64,000 nt of DNA from Paragorgia papillata (Eukaryota; Cnidaria; Anthozoa; Scleralcyonacea; Coralliidae): the NCBI GenBank assembly GCA_035771165.1, contig JAWNZC010000314.1:9886501-9950500 (forward strand), read 5' to 3'. Position 1 is the stretch's first letter. The number at the start of each line of letters is the position of its first letter. Positions 1 to 11,895 of this stretch are shown piece by piece. The notes below the pieces were generated by a model. The model worked only from the letters and a program-made list of their open reading frames with translations. It had not been told where the DNA came from and searched no databases. Both the position numbers and the translations under genes were made by a program.

Positions 1-650
1 ACCCATCCCTGGGAATCACTAATCCATGGGGGTGACTAATCCCTGGGGGTGACTAATCTCTGGGGGTGACTAATCCCTGAGGGGTAACTAATTCCTGGGG
101 GTGACTAATCCCTGGGGGTGACTAATCTCTGGGGGTGACTAATCTCTGGGAGGTCACTGATCCCTGGGAGGTCACTGATCCCTAGGGGTGACTAATCCCT
201 GGGAGGTCACTGATCCCTGGGGGTGACTAATCCCTGGGAGTGATTAAATCATGGGAGGTCCTGATCCCTGGGGGTGATTAAATCCTGGGAGGTCCTGATC
301 CCCGAGGGGTGATTAAATCCTGGGAGGTCACTGATCCCCGAGGGGTGATTAAATCCTGGGAGGGGTGATTAAATCCTGAGAGGGGTGATTAAATCCTGGG
401 AGGTCACTGATCCCTGAGGGGTGATTAAATCCTGGGAGGTCACTGATCCCCGAGGGGTGATTAAATCCTGGGAGGTCCTGATCCCTGAGGGGTCACTAAA
501 CCCTGAGAGGTCACTGATTGCTGGGTGGTCTCAAATCCTTACAGGTCACTGATCCCTAGGAGTCACAAATCTCTAGGGTCACTGATACTTATGGGTCAGA
601 TGACCCTGGGGGTAACTAATGCCTAGGGGTCACTCAACCCATGGGAGATC
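1..650. repeat. Minisatellite, 17-20 bp units
   Basis: A diverging tandem array of short units of the type GGGGGTGACTAATCCCT, alternating with a GGGAGGTCACTGATCCCT variant and a GGGGTGATTAAATCCTGG variant. It runs from the window edge and decays after about 540, so its true start lies outside. No coding potential is seen. Confidence 0.9.
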
Positions 651-756
651 ACTAATGCCTGGAAAAGACACATTGTAAAGAAATGCTGGACTAGAAAGAA
701 CAGATGAACTTAGAAATGCTATAAAAGACAGAGATGTATTGTATTGTATAAATTTA

Positions 757-1056
757 TACAATATGGCTACAGTCTGAGGTTTAAAGCACAATAGCTGCTG
801 CTGCATGTGAGAAAATAGTATTTTAACCATTCTTTTTTTTAAGTCAATCTTCAGCAATATATAATTGTATATTGTACTGATCGAGTGAAAACTGTGGTAA
901 TTAAACTGTCAAGATTTTTAGCACTAAAATACTGCTTCAAACAATAACAGCCTTATTGCTGAAGATTGACTTTAAAAAAAGAATGGTTAAAATACTATTT
1001 TCTCACATGCAGCAGCAGCTATTGTGCTTTAAACCTCAGACTATAGCCATATTGTA
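757..1056. repeat. Fold-back element, about 100-bp arms
   Basis: The left arm (757-858) and right arm (955-1056) are inverted copies; for example AGTCAATCTTCAGCAAT at the inner end of the left arm is mirrored at 955-975. The spacer is about 96 bp. The form fits a MITE or fold-back element. Short reading frames here are chance. Confidence 0.85.
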
Positions 1057-3024
1057 TTGCTTTAATTTTTTTCAATTTGAATTTGTGAAATGTTGCTTTT
1101 CATTTTACTTATAGAAACCTTCCTGGTAAAGTCATTAATTTATTGTTTAATAACATTTTGTTATAGATTATATTTTTAATAATAATTATTAGCATAAATT
1201 AGAATAATTTGCAAAATTAAGGCTGTCCAACAAGACCCAAAAACCCAAAATTTGAATAGTAGAGGTAAAGACAATTCAAATAATATATTGTGGTATTAAC
1301 TTCATGGTATAATGCCATGTTAATTTGCAAATTGGTGAAATGACCTGATGGAACTGGGTTTTGAGCCAGACAAGAAAGAGATATGGCACAGCTGCAGACA
1401 ATCAATATACAAATATTAAAATATACAGACTAGATCAGCTCAATACTTCACACTTAAGTGTGTGGAAAGATATGGATTAATCTTTGAGAAAATTATTCCT
1501 TTAGTCTGAAAAGGACAAAACTGTCAGGTGTTAATTAATTGCTGCAGAATTAATCCATTGCTGTCTATACTATAGGATATGAGGGTTCTCTCTTTGATGA
1601 GTAAACTAAGACAGCTGTAAAACGTAATAAAGGGACTGTTTTTGGTCAGTTCAGCCAGGAATGGGTTAATCACTTGTTAACTCATTACTGTCTAGGATGG
1701 CTGAGAGTTCTCTATTTGACTAGTAAAATCATCTGGTGTTGACACAGTAAAACAATAAAGGGACTGACTTTTTGGCCAGCTCAGGTAGGAACTAAAAAGT
1801 CACACACTTTTAAAAATAAACTACTTAGCTAGAAGACAGTTTATGTTACTGACATATATACAGTGTAACTACCATGCGTGAATTAAAGATACTAGTTTCA
1901 GATATAAAGACAAAGGAAATAGATCATTTCCCCAGGGGAAGGGGGGGAGCTAGGGAAGGTTAGAACAGCTGCGAGGTTTTCTTCTGTATATACATGTATA
2001 AACGAATATTGTTTCTGTGGCTGCAGATGTCTGGTGACATATATACAATTCAGCAAGCTACCCTAATAAGTACAGTACATGCAGTAAATGTCAAACTTGG
2101 TTGACTAATTCAATATCATAATTTTATGTCTTGTTTAAACCCAAATAATCAGTTTTCTTCTAACTGCATGCATGCTGTAATTCTGGTGTGTTTGGTACAC
2201 AAAAACATTGTTTGAAAAATCCACATGAAATATATGCTTTTTTGGCACTGGAAAACCATAACAGTTTTTGTGGCCAAGTGATAAAATATATTAGACATGG
2301 CTTGAAAACCATTCAGACAAACTTTGAGGCTGATTCAGTGAACTCTGATCAAGGTTGACCTCCCGCAGCAAACACAAGCCCACTCACATACACAATACTA
2401 ATTATTGAATATTTAAAATCAAGCTATGTTTTGATAATGGCTATAGACATTGAAATATGCAAGGATAACAAGCCATAATGACCAGGGAGTTAACGTCCGA
2501 CTCTGACCAGAATCAACCCATAACAAGGCCTGGTGCTGAAAGCTTTTATGAAAACAATATTGATTATTTTTGTCTATTTTTTCACAGTGATATTTTTGGT
2601 CCCAGGAAATGTAAATTTAATTGCAAACGGAAGTACCGGTACTTAAAAATCCTTCAATGTGTTGAAACAACTTCATATTAATTACTCAAAATACTTTAAA
2701 TATCTTGGAATTTCCCGCACATAAGTGAAAACTAAACAAAAAATATTTATGATATTGACAGAATTGTAGCGTTAAAACTATTATTCTTGCATGAGACGAA
2801 TGTTAAATTCTTCAAGGAACAAACCCTGGGGTTCTTGCTCAACCGAAATTTTTAAATTTCATTTTCTACAGGTTGCTGATTGAATCTATCAATCAAAATT
2901 ACAATGTTGTGTATCAATATTGCAAAGTTGCACACAAGAGAACATCTGGTTTGACTATAATTTTAAAGGTCAAGTACTGTGTATTGCATGGTGGCTGTGT
3001 GGTCCCTGGTAGTGTGCGAGAGGT
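1057..3024. other. Host non-coding stretch
   Basis: No gene recognised. It holds a weak direct duplication (about 1553-1662 and 1682-1790) in which each copy carries a GTTCTCT, AATAAAGGGACTG and CAGGAA-type series. The remainder is A+T-rich unique-looking DNA with only short chance reading frames. Confidence 0.5.
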
Positions 3025-3208
3025 AATATTTATTTGCTAAGCTTTCAGCCTGTTGACTCATTAGCCTTCATCAGAGCAACCTAACAATAAGCTGTCGGCT
3101 AACATCATTAATATTAATGATAATAAATAATGTTAGCCAACAGCTTGTTGTTATATTGCTCTGATGAAGACCTGAGTCAACAGGTCGAAAGCTTAGTAAA
3201 TAAATATT
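3025..3208. repeat. Inverted repeat with GCTTTC...GAAAGC ends
   Basis: The two halves are mirror copies: AATATTTATTTGCTAAGCTTTC on the left pairs with its complement ending at 3208, and the motif TTCATCAGAGCAA recurs inverted. It looks like a small fold-back transposon derivative. Confidence 0.8.
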
Positions 3209-3231
3209 AAGCCTGGTGTTTCCACAAAACT

Positions 3232-3500
3232 TACTGCCATTTGCAAGCCACTGTTAGGCTTGCGATTATTTTCACATTTGTTTACATTTGAAAGTTGAAA
3301 GTTTCACCAGTGACAAGACATTGAACATTTAAAAACAAACCAATCAACTTGCGGCATCATTTCAAAGAAACCTGTCAAAATGACACTGCAAGTTGATTGA
3401 TTTGTTTTTAAATGTTCAATGTTTTCTGGTGAAACACTGAAACTCATAAACAAATGTGAAAATAATTGCAAGCCTAATGGTGGCATGCAAATGGTAGTAT
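3232..3500. repeat. Inverted repeat (MITE-like)
   Basis: Outer ends ACTGCCATTTGCA and TGCAAATGGTAGT are mirrored. Internally AACATTTAAAAACAAA and its complement flank a short centre near 3366. The two arms differ by scattered changes, so the element is not very recent. The reading frames on both strands here are mirror images of each other, not genes. Confidence 0.8.
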
Positions 3501-4130
3501 TTTTAAAATTAATATTATGTAAACAAACTCTCGGTCATGAATGCGCAGTTTGCATTGTTAGACGACCGGCCAACCTCGATAAAAGTGTCTCAAAAACACC
3601 GTTGATGGCATTTTTTGTTACAAGCAGGCAACCATGCTAAACTGTATCAGATAGTGTATACTTTGAAGGTGAGGGATGTTGGCAGCCATAATTATTGATT
3701 TATATACTAAAATTTAGAGCTTTTTGATAGCACAATGTGATGGATGGGATATCTGTAAAATGCTGCCTATTTACGTTTGTGTTTAATTATTTGAATTAGC
3801 TAAATTCAGAATGCTATCCAATCAGCGTGCCTCTACAGGGCATGAGATTTGAAATTTTCAGTAGTATCCAGTGGGATACTGGCACTTAAAAATCTGGTAT
3901 CCCTCCTTGAAAATTAGTATCCAAATTTGGATAGTAGATATTCCAATAAGCAGTATCCAAACAAGGTTAACTTTTATTTAACACAACAATAAGACTGGAA
4001 AGTTTGTACCGCGCAACAGAGATCTCCATAGCGCAGTTTCAGGCTGATAATTGCCCGCATATAAGAAATATATGAATCTCCGTTGCGCATTTTACAAACT
4101 TTCCAGTCTGGCCGGCAGACAACATTCATA

Positions 4131-5253
4131 CTTGTGTTTTCATTGTTTAATACAGTCACACTACATAGTCCTAAATTTGATGGATTTTGACAATGCCATG
4201 GACACTTTACAATACAATTATGTTCAAGACCTAAATAAACTAAAGTATTAACACTCTTATCGATGTGTTATTGTACAGCTAGGCATACACTATGCCTAGC
4301 TGTACAATAACACATCGATAAGAGTGTTAATACTTTAGTTTATTTAGGTCTTGAACATAATTGTATTGTAAAGTGTCCATGGCATTGTCAAAATCCATCA
4401 AATTTAGGACTATGTACAGTGCTTTCAATGAGGCGAGCGCGATCGCGCTCGCGCTCGCCCACACGCTCGCAAGTTCGTTCTGCCAGCGCGATTGATCGCG
4501 CTGGCAGATAAGTAATTTGTCATAAAATGCGCTCGCAGATTATCTTCCACTGCCTAGAAATGGAGTAAATAAATGCTCAGTTGTATATAATATGAAAATA
4601 ATGGAATATCTCTTGTTTACTCTGTGCAGGAGTATACAGTCTAGCTTATAAAAACAAATCAATAAACCGGCGGCGTGGTTTTGAACAAATTTATGCACGC
4701 ATATTTACGAATTATGGCATCACAGGGAGATAAATTGTTCTTGGTTTTATTAAATTAATGGGTTTAGATATTAAATATTTTTAGTTTGTTTCTAGTGGCA
4801 GGCTAACTGCACTCTCCATTGACGTACTGTATTGTCTTGCTGCATATTTTTTAATTGATATTCGTATTTGATTAAAAGACTAGCCGAAATCGGCGAAAAT
4901 GCAAAATAGCGTTTGTTTGCTCACGGGGACGTCCGCTGCATGTTCCGGCGCGGCAATATCGGGATAAACACTACAAAATCTCAAACTTTATGCTAGTTGT
5001 GCAGATGAAAACCACAAATGACACTTAAAACATTGGTTTGAAGTTCATTTTTATGATAATAGACTGTTAAAATTGACCCAGGAAATGTAACAGGAAGTCA
5101 TCAACATAAACCCGCGCTGTTTTTCAAGAAAAAACAAATCGCGCTGCCCAGTTGTGAAATCTGCTCTGGCGAGCGCGATCCATCGCGCTGGCGTATTTTA
5201 TTCATTGAAAGCACTGTATGTAGTGTGACTGTATTAAACAATGAAAACACAAG
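4131..5253. repeat. Perfect-looking palindrome interrupted by a transposon
   Basis: The left arm is 4131-4288 and the centre base lies near 4289. The right arm runs 4290-4415 and resumes at 5222-5253 after the inserted element; arm lengths match exactly once the insertion and its target duplication are subtracted. The spacer is about one base, so the restored structure would be a cruciform-capable palindrome of about 317 bp. Confidence 0.85.
4416..5217. mobile_element. 802-bp non-autonomous DNA transposon
   Basis: The termini ACAGTGCTTTCAATGA and its exact complement TCATTGAAAGCACTGT bound the element. The 4-bp direct repeat ATGT flanks it (4412-4415 and 5218-5221), and removing one copy restores the surrounding palindrome. 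Both subtermini are rich in GAGCGCGAT/CGCGCT motifs in an otherwise A+T-rich interior. No transposase is encoded. The superfamily is not assigned. Confidence 0.85.
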
Positions 5254-6210
5254 ATCGAAAAAAATATGTGGAATATTTTAATCTTGTTCCCAGAGCCTGC
5301 GATTATTTTGTCCAGCAATGGCTCCTTGTTGCTGTTACTACTTTATGTATGCCTATCATTTAATCTTGGCACGCACTGAGAACGAGATTACAGTTTGCCC
5401 AATTTTCCACCAACATTCGCAGATAAGACGCGAAGAACAACAAGAATTAAGTGGGATACAGTAGCTGCTCAACAATTGTTCACTATCCCAATTTTCATGG
5501 TATCCCCACAGGATACTGAGCTTATGATGCCCAGTATCCAAACTTAAAATCTGGTATCCCCGGGATATCAGGATACTGCAAATCTCATGCCCTGCTCTAG
5601 TTTTGCTTAACCTAATTTGCATAACTCACAATCATAAACAAACAAGGAATATGGCGTGAATGCTACAGTGAAAGTCTCATAATCGTAAAATACTAAATAT
5701 GTTATGAAGCTAAGCTTTTGTCCTATAGTATAGTATTGCTCATAATATCCATAGACATTTAACTCACCGGTTCAACAGTACTATCTTGTGATACATGGAA
5801 GGCAACCGGCCTAATCATCTTGATCAATGTCTAAGCTACATTTCTATGCTGGTTGCCTGCTTGTAACAAAAAGTTTTCAGATTGTTGTGGCTGTTCTTCT
5901 AAGTGTTATATTTAGGCAAATTTGCACCATGTTTCTTGTTTGTTTATAATTGTGAGCTATGCGAATTAGAATAATCAGAACTTCAGGCACACTGATTGGA
6001 TAGCATTCTGAATATTCTGAATTCAAAAATACACAAAGGTAAATAGGCATCGCTTTACAGATATCCCATCCATCACATTGTGCTTTAAAAAAGCTCGAAA
6101 TTTTAGTATATAAATCAATAATCACGACTGCCAACACCCCTCACCTTCAAAGTATACACTATCCGATATGATGTAGCATGGTTGCCTGTTTGTAACAAAA
6201 AATGCCATCA

Positions 6211-8037
6211 AAAGTAATAATTTGAAGCCTTGGCCTGGCCCTCTATGTAGATCACCTGTAACACTTTGAGGCCTGGACCTCTCCCTGTGCTGAATAAAAT
6301 CGTCTGTGAAGACTTCAAAGTGTTAAAACAAAATGCCAAAGTGAGTACTGAATGTCTGAGTACAGACTTGATGTGTGTGTCAAATGAAAAGGACAGTATT
6401 ATTAAGAGTTGTTTTATTCATTAGTTTCTGTTACAGAATTTTGCTTTCCACTTGACAAATTGAGAAACAATGGACACAGACTAGTTTCAGTGGTTTCCAA
6501 TCCCAACCAAAAATAAATTCTAACCCTTATCTTACCCATAATCCTAACTTTATAAAAGCGAATATCCCTTCAAAACAATGTCTTCTACCCGAGGAAGCAA
6601 CCCTTACAATTTGAAATCAGCTCGAGCGAGACTTGAGATAAATTGTCTTACCGCATGTTTTTTTCCTTCCATAGCAAAGACTTTTCATCCCAGTTTACTT
6701 TAACAAGTCCAAACCTAGCAAAAAGCAGTTAATATTGATTTATCTTCATCGGTATTCAAAAGCACGTGGAAAGCCATCTTGGATATTTAAATTTCTCGGA
6801 CATTCAGGCAAAGAACTCGTGCAGGCTAAAACAAGGCCCTAAACACCCTGCGAGGGCAATTTATATTCAGTTTATCATTATTATCTATGCTTACGAAAGA
6901 AAAAGGAAAGTCTGAAATAAAGAATGTTTAGAGCTATAAGTAGGTACAAAGGTTTTCATTATGGAAAGTTTCAACATAAAAAACAATTCAAGAACTGCGA
7001 AAATATCGTTCATATTTCTGACGAGAACGCAACGACAAACGTTTGAGTCCTTTCACGACTTCACGTTTTAAAAGCGACTAAAAATACATTTGTTTTTAAA
7101 ATACTTCTGATATGCTTACCTCATAAACCCACTTGTTAAAAGAAAAGACTGAAAACAATATATTCATGAGCTGTCGGAATAAAACACAAGGTGTTCCCAG
7201 TTCCCCACGAAGACTTGACTTTGCCGAGTATCAGTACTTATTATATAGCATGCTATCGGATATGAGCTTTTGCGTAATCTGATTGGTTCCCTACTACCAG
7301 GCTATCAGCTCATATCCTACTAGTAGAGAAAAAACAAGATGGCGGCATGTTTTTTTTAAACTGCCGAAGAGTTGAAATTAACGGATTTTTATACAGAAAA
7401 ACATCAACACCCTCAAACCAATGTATAAAAAAACAACATTGTGTAAAAATACATTAACAGATACACAATTTAGCATGTTAAATGGTAAAATTCACCTAAA
7501 AATTACGTCTTTTTACTTCAAAAACCCGACTAAATTAACGGGTTGATATTAATTTGTTGCCAAACAAAGAAACTCGCGGTTAAAATCAAGCTTACAACAC
7601 ACATTTCGTAGGAGATTACCAGTAAAGAGACTTTTTTTTATTTAGATAAGCATTTGGAGTAGTAAAAAGCATGTTCTTTTTTTAAAAAAAACCAACTAAG
7701 TAATTTAGTTTCACTGCCGAAGGTGTTTCAGTTTCATTTTTGCATGAAATCAAAACCTTTTTCACGACAGCAACGCTACTACAACTGACCCACCTTTTTG
7801 ACTTCATAAATTAAGGTACCTTTTAATCTTTTTTGTTGATCTGCTTAACACATTTTTTGCCTCTCGAGCAACATTTATACAACATTTCGATGCTGTTTAC
7901 CGAACAGCTCAGCGAGAAACTCTATGTGAATGCATCATTACGCATGGCGGAAGTATTAGTTGCCTATGCCGGAAGTTTGTTGTTTCAAACATTTCGCTGT
8001 AATTTTGTCTCTTGTACAGTGCTTGGCTATATAATAA
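6211..8037. other. Host non-coding stretch
   Basis: No gene recognised. A small inverted motif (TCGGATATGAGCT and AGCTCATATCC) lies near 7256-7317. The remainder is A+T-rich DNA with no long reading frame and no recognisable protein similarity. Confidence 0.5.
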
Positions 8038-8144
8038 AACAGTTATACCATTCGCTCTCGTTGTATACGAACTAATAGCCAACTCGGCGAAGCGCCTCGT
8101 TGGCTATGAGTTCATATACAACGAGAGCGAATGGTATAACTGTT
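8038..8144. repeat. 107-bp palindrome
   Basis: AACAGTTATACCATTCGCTC at the left is mirrored at the right end, and the centre is GGCGAAGCGCC. The arms are about 48 bp with few mismatches. It is a likely MITE or cruciform-forming element. Confidence 0.85.
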
Positions 8145-8358
8145 AAATAGTCGCTCTTCCTCAGAGCAATTTTTTAAGCCAACGCTCTGTCAAAGCGTGA
8201 TATAAAACGTTGAGAAAGAAAGCTCCGACAATAGAAAACTCTTTTCGCTGTTTTTTAAATTCAAAGACGAGATTTTTCAACATGATTGGTCGCTTGATCA
8301 ATGTTAAGAGAATTTCTATCTCAGTTTTTTTGCCTTTTATATTGTTCATGATTTGAAA

Positions 8359-8503
8359 GAAATTAAGTGTTTTATCGCGGGTTTCGCCTTCTTTTGGAAA
8401 AACATTTCTTTCTACTTTACTTCTCCGTCCTATAACCTAGCGAAAACAAGTTAACTTGAGATCACTTTCGATTTTTCGTCAACAAACGGGACACGGCAGC
8501 ACT
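8359..8503. repeat. Direct repeat copy 1 (145 bp)
   Basis: It starts GAAATTAAGTGTTTTATCGC and ends GGCAGCACT. It matches 9966-10110 at nearly every base and has exactly the same length. It is probably a fragment of a dispersed element. Confidence 0.85.
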
Positions 8504-8565
8504 AGAGTCGCACCAGATTGAAAGCAGCCGCGTCACAGCCGCGTGTGCCTGTGTAGTCTCGACGG

Positions 8566-9125
8566 GACCAATCAATCAATAGATTAACAAATCAATTATC
8601 AAACCAATCAATAGATACGTCTGATACGCCTGATTGATTGATTGATTTGATTGATTTGTTAATCTATTGATTGATTGGTTAATTGATTTGTTAATCTATT
8701 GGTCGATTGATAAATTGATTTGTTAATCTATTGGTTGACTGATTGATTGGTTAATTGATTTGTTAATCTATTGATTGATTCATTGATTTGTTAATCTATT
8801 GATCGATTGATAAATTGATTTGTTAATCTATTGGTTGACTGATTGATTGGTTAATTGATTTGTTAATCTATTGATTGATTGATTCATTGATTTGTTAATC
8901 TATTGGATGATTGATTGATTGATTGATTGTTTGGTTGATATGATACGAATTAATATTCTGATACGCCTGATACGATTAATACGACTGATTGATTGATTGA
9001 TTAATCAATAAATAAATCAATTGATTGGATTGATTAATTGATTTGTTAATCTATTGATTGGTTGATTGATCGTTTAATTGATTTGTTAATCTATAGATTG
9101 ATTGGCTAATTGATTTGGTAACCTA
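8566..9125. repeat. GATT-rich minisatellite
   Basis: Imperfect array built on GATTGATTTGTTAATCTATTG alternating with GATTGATTGGTTAATT. It is compositionally simple and has no coding potential. Confidence 0.85.
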
Positions 9126-9535
9126 CGTATCAGTCGTATAGTCGTATGACCGAGGCAGACTTAAAAGCCAGTCAGCTATTCAACGTTGATATTAGGGAAA
9201 TGATTTTACAGGACATTAAACCTTGTACGTATTCGAAGGAAGCGGTCGCCATCTTCAAAAATAGGTACACAATGCGTACAGTGACTACCGCTGTTAAGCA
9301 CAGAAAGAGAGACTTAAGAAGCAATGCATGACAATGCGTGAAAAGCACAGACACACAAAGAAATTGATAGTTATGTTAAATCATTTTCTATATCTATTGC
9401 TAATTTGAACATGACATATACTATACAAACATTTTTACTGGCTGCTTCCAAAACATAGCATTATAACATGTCCCCAATGAAAGGAACTTGTAAATTCCGA
9501 TTATCGCACATGTTAACAAAACATCTGGGGCTGGT

Positions 9536-9699
9536 TGTAGGAAGCCTGTATAGCCACTTTTATCCACTGAACAGCACTATCAGATACACAACTATTCAGT
9601 GGATAAAATTTAAATTAGGTTGTTCAAAGCACGATTAGTGCTGCTCTTTAGCTAGGACTTATCAGCTAAGCTATCCAGGCTTCATACAACAGGCCCCAG
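9536..9699. repeat. 164-bp MITE
   Basis: The ends CTGGGGCTGGTTGTAGGAAG and its near-complement CTTCATACAACAGGCCCCAG form terminal inverted repeats of about 28 bp. A smaller inverted pair around ATCCACTGAA lies inside. No reading frame. Confidence 0.75.
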
Positions 9700-9965
9700 A
9701 TCATCAACAATATTGTGTTCCAAAACAACATTTTACCTGTCATAAATATGCTGTGGCATTCAAGTGTAATGGCACATCACTAACATTTTGCGATTCTACT
9801 AGTATTTTAAATAAGACAGTACAACAATACTCAGTATTGTATTGTAGTTTCAACAGATATATTTCTTCATTTCAATGTTTTCAACATATTCAAGGATTTA
9901 AGTTTCCCAACAGTTCACAATAGCTTCTCAACAATTTATCAAAACGTACAATCGAGTGACACTTA

Positions 9966-10110
9966 GAAATTAAGTGTTTTATCGCGGGTTTCGCCTTCTT
10001 TAGGAAAAACATTTCTTTCTACTTTACTTTTCCGTCCTATAACCTAGCAAAAACAAGTTAACTTGACATCACTTTCGATTTTTCGTCAACAAACGGGACA
10101 CGGCAGCACT
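9966..10110. repeat. Direct repeat copy 2 (145 bp)
   Basis: Second copy of the 8359-8503 sequence in the same orientation, offset by 1,607 bp. The flanks differ on both sides, which argues for a dispersed element rather than a tandem duplication. Confidence 0.85.
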
Positions 10111-11616
10111 GTGCGAGGATAACCGGAAATTGAGGTCAGCGCTCTGAAATACTTCGTGGCATATCGTTATCAAGGTTTCGTTTTAAAAAGGCCCGGGTAA
10201 ATTTGGTCTTTTAAATTAGCGAGAGTCATCTATAGGATATTAGGACTGGACAAGAATTAAGGGGAGATTTTCCACTAGCGAATTTCGTCGCGCGAGGCGA
10301 CATTGCTATTTAAAATTGAACAGCTTGGAATAGATTTTTAATTAGTCCCATTCGAGAGATCGTGAGAGAAAAGTAGTACTTTTTCATATTTTCCATTTCT
10401 ATTTAGTATAAACCAACTTGTCAAGTATTACAAATGCTGCATCCTGATTGGTTGAGCGAAATTTTCAATGTAATTTAGGGCAGAAAACTTTTTCTAGGTT
10501 TCAGTTGTTTCTTGCAATAGTTTGATCAACTGGTTGGTTTATACTAACTTCGTTTATAAGTCGTCCTCAGTTCATAGACAAATGGTCTAACTGTTTATAT
10601 ATATATTTTTTCTCCATTTAGAACAGGTGGATAATTAATCTAAATAAAACTATTATTACATGATATTAATATTTCAGAATATAAGATCTTTTATCTAGAT
10701 TCTAACTCGGGTTGAACAACCAGGAATAATCATTGTCAATTCAGAGTGTTCATTCTATTCACACACAGTGTATTACTTGACTGCAGCCATTTTAAGAAGC
10801 TTTGGCCACTGAATGTTAAATTCATCTTTAATATTTCACTCTTAAAGCTCCGTCATGACTTGCACGCCACTGCAGTTGAAACTGTTAATCGTTTATCCCA
10901 ATTTTCAAAATAGCATTTTTCACCAGCTTGGACAGTCATTGTTGGTCTCGTCTCGGTGTCTCGTCTGACGACTTCATCATTGTAAGATGATAATGGTTGA
11001 TCTGCTGGTCCGGCTGGTTAATAGCAACACAGTAGCTTGCATTCAATAAACACCACATTTCAAGTCAGTTGCATTCTAGAACAAGGTAAAATTCTTGTAT
11101 GAGTATCAAGGTTACGTCAGCAACCAATCACAGCGCGTGATTTTCCCGGAAATAACCAGTGCCATAAAATAAACGACATTAAAACATTTTCACTGCGCTT
11201 TAACGAAGAGAAACACTGTACCTTTAACTTTGTGGTTCAATAGAAAGAGTGGTTTTTGACGGAAATACCACAGCATCCAAAGGAAGACGTAATCTTAATA
11301 TCAATATTAAAAAATTAAAATTGATAATTGATAAGTATAATAATTGATAAATTATTATTGGGGGGGGGGGGGGGGGTTAGTAAATATTTCAGATAGACGA
11401 CATTTTATTTTCAGTTGAACACTGCACTTGGCTCTAAACTCAATCATTTTGTTAACATGTTAACATTCAATAATACATTTTGATTGTACTTACTTTCTGG
11501 TGCCATCAGACATGTCCAAAGCGCCACAAAACCGCTTATGCCAGGGAACCTGACCTGCACCAGTACATTGGTACATTTCACTCTGCAACGAATAAAGAAA
11601 TCACAATATTAGCTTG
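10111..11616. other. Host non-coding stretch with a poly-G run
   Basis: No gene recognised. It contains an uninterrupted run of 17 G (11360-11376) after an A+T-rich segment. Confidence 0.5.
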
Positions 11617-11895
11617 ATAAGTATAGGTTAGTGACCGAGACCGAGGTCACTATACGCTGGTTATTAACCCCGAAGGCCGCAGGCCAGAGGGTAATAACCA
11701 GCGTAGTGGCCGAGGTTAAGGTCACTAACCGACTTAGTTTATTCAAGACACAGACGATATTTGTCGTTATTTAACAAAAAAAATGGCATTCTAGACGTAG
11801 TTTTAAAGCGATATAGTAGGTCATTTAATATGCAAGGTCAATAACCTATTTATTAACCGCGGCACATCAAAGATAATTTATGCGTGAATAAACTA
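11617..11895 (+). repeat. Dispersed element family R1, copy A
   Basis: Begins ATAAGTATAGGTTAGTGACC and ends near GAATAAACTAA. The first about 110 bp fold on themselves (GGTTAGTGACC against GGTCACTAACC; CTGGTTATTA against TAATAACCAG). The rest, including TTTTAAAGCGATATAGTAGG, is nearly identical to copy B at 27877-28152 and recognisable in copy C at 60081-61180. No protein is encoded. It is a non-autonomous repeat of unknown class. Confidence 0.8.

Larger units (their letters stand above)
3603..6210. repeat. Large composite inverted repeat
   Basis: The outer arms (about 3603-3832 and 5987-6210) are inverted copies sharing TGATGGCATTTTTTGTTACA, the phrase GTGTATACTTTGAAGGTGAG and TGTGATGGATGGGATATCTG. 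Between them sit a second near-perfect palindrome (4131-5253) and a nested 802-bp transposon (4416-5217). Both arms also have adjacent GTATCC-rich segments near 3870-3960 and 5490-5580. The structure records successive insertions of fold-back elements. Confidence 0.75.
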
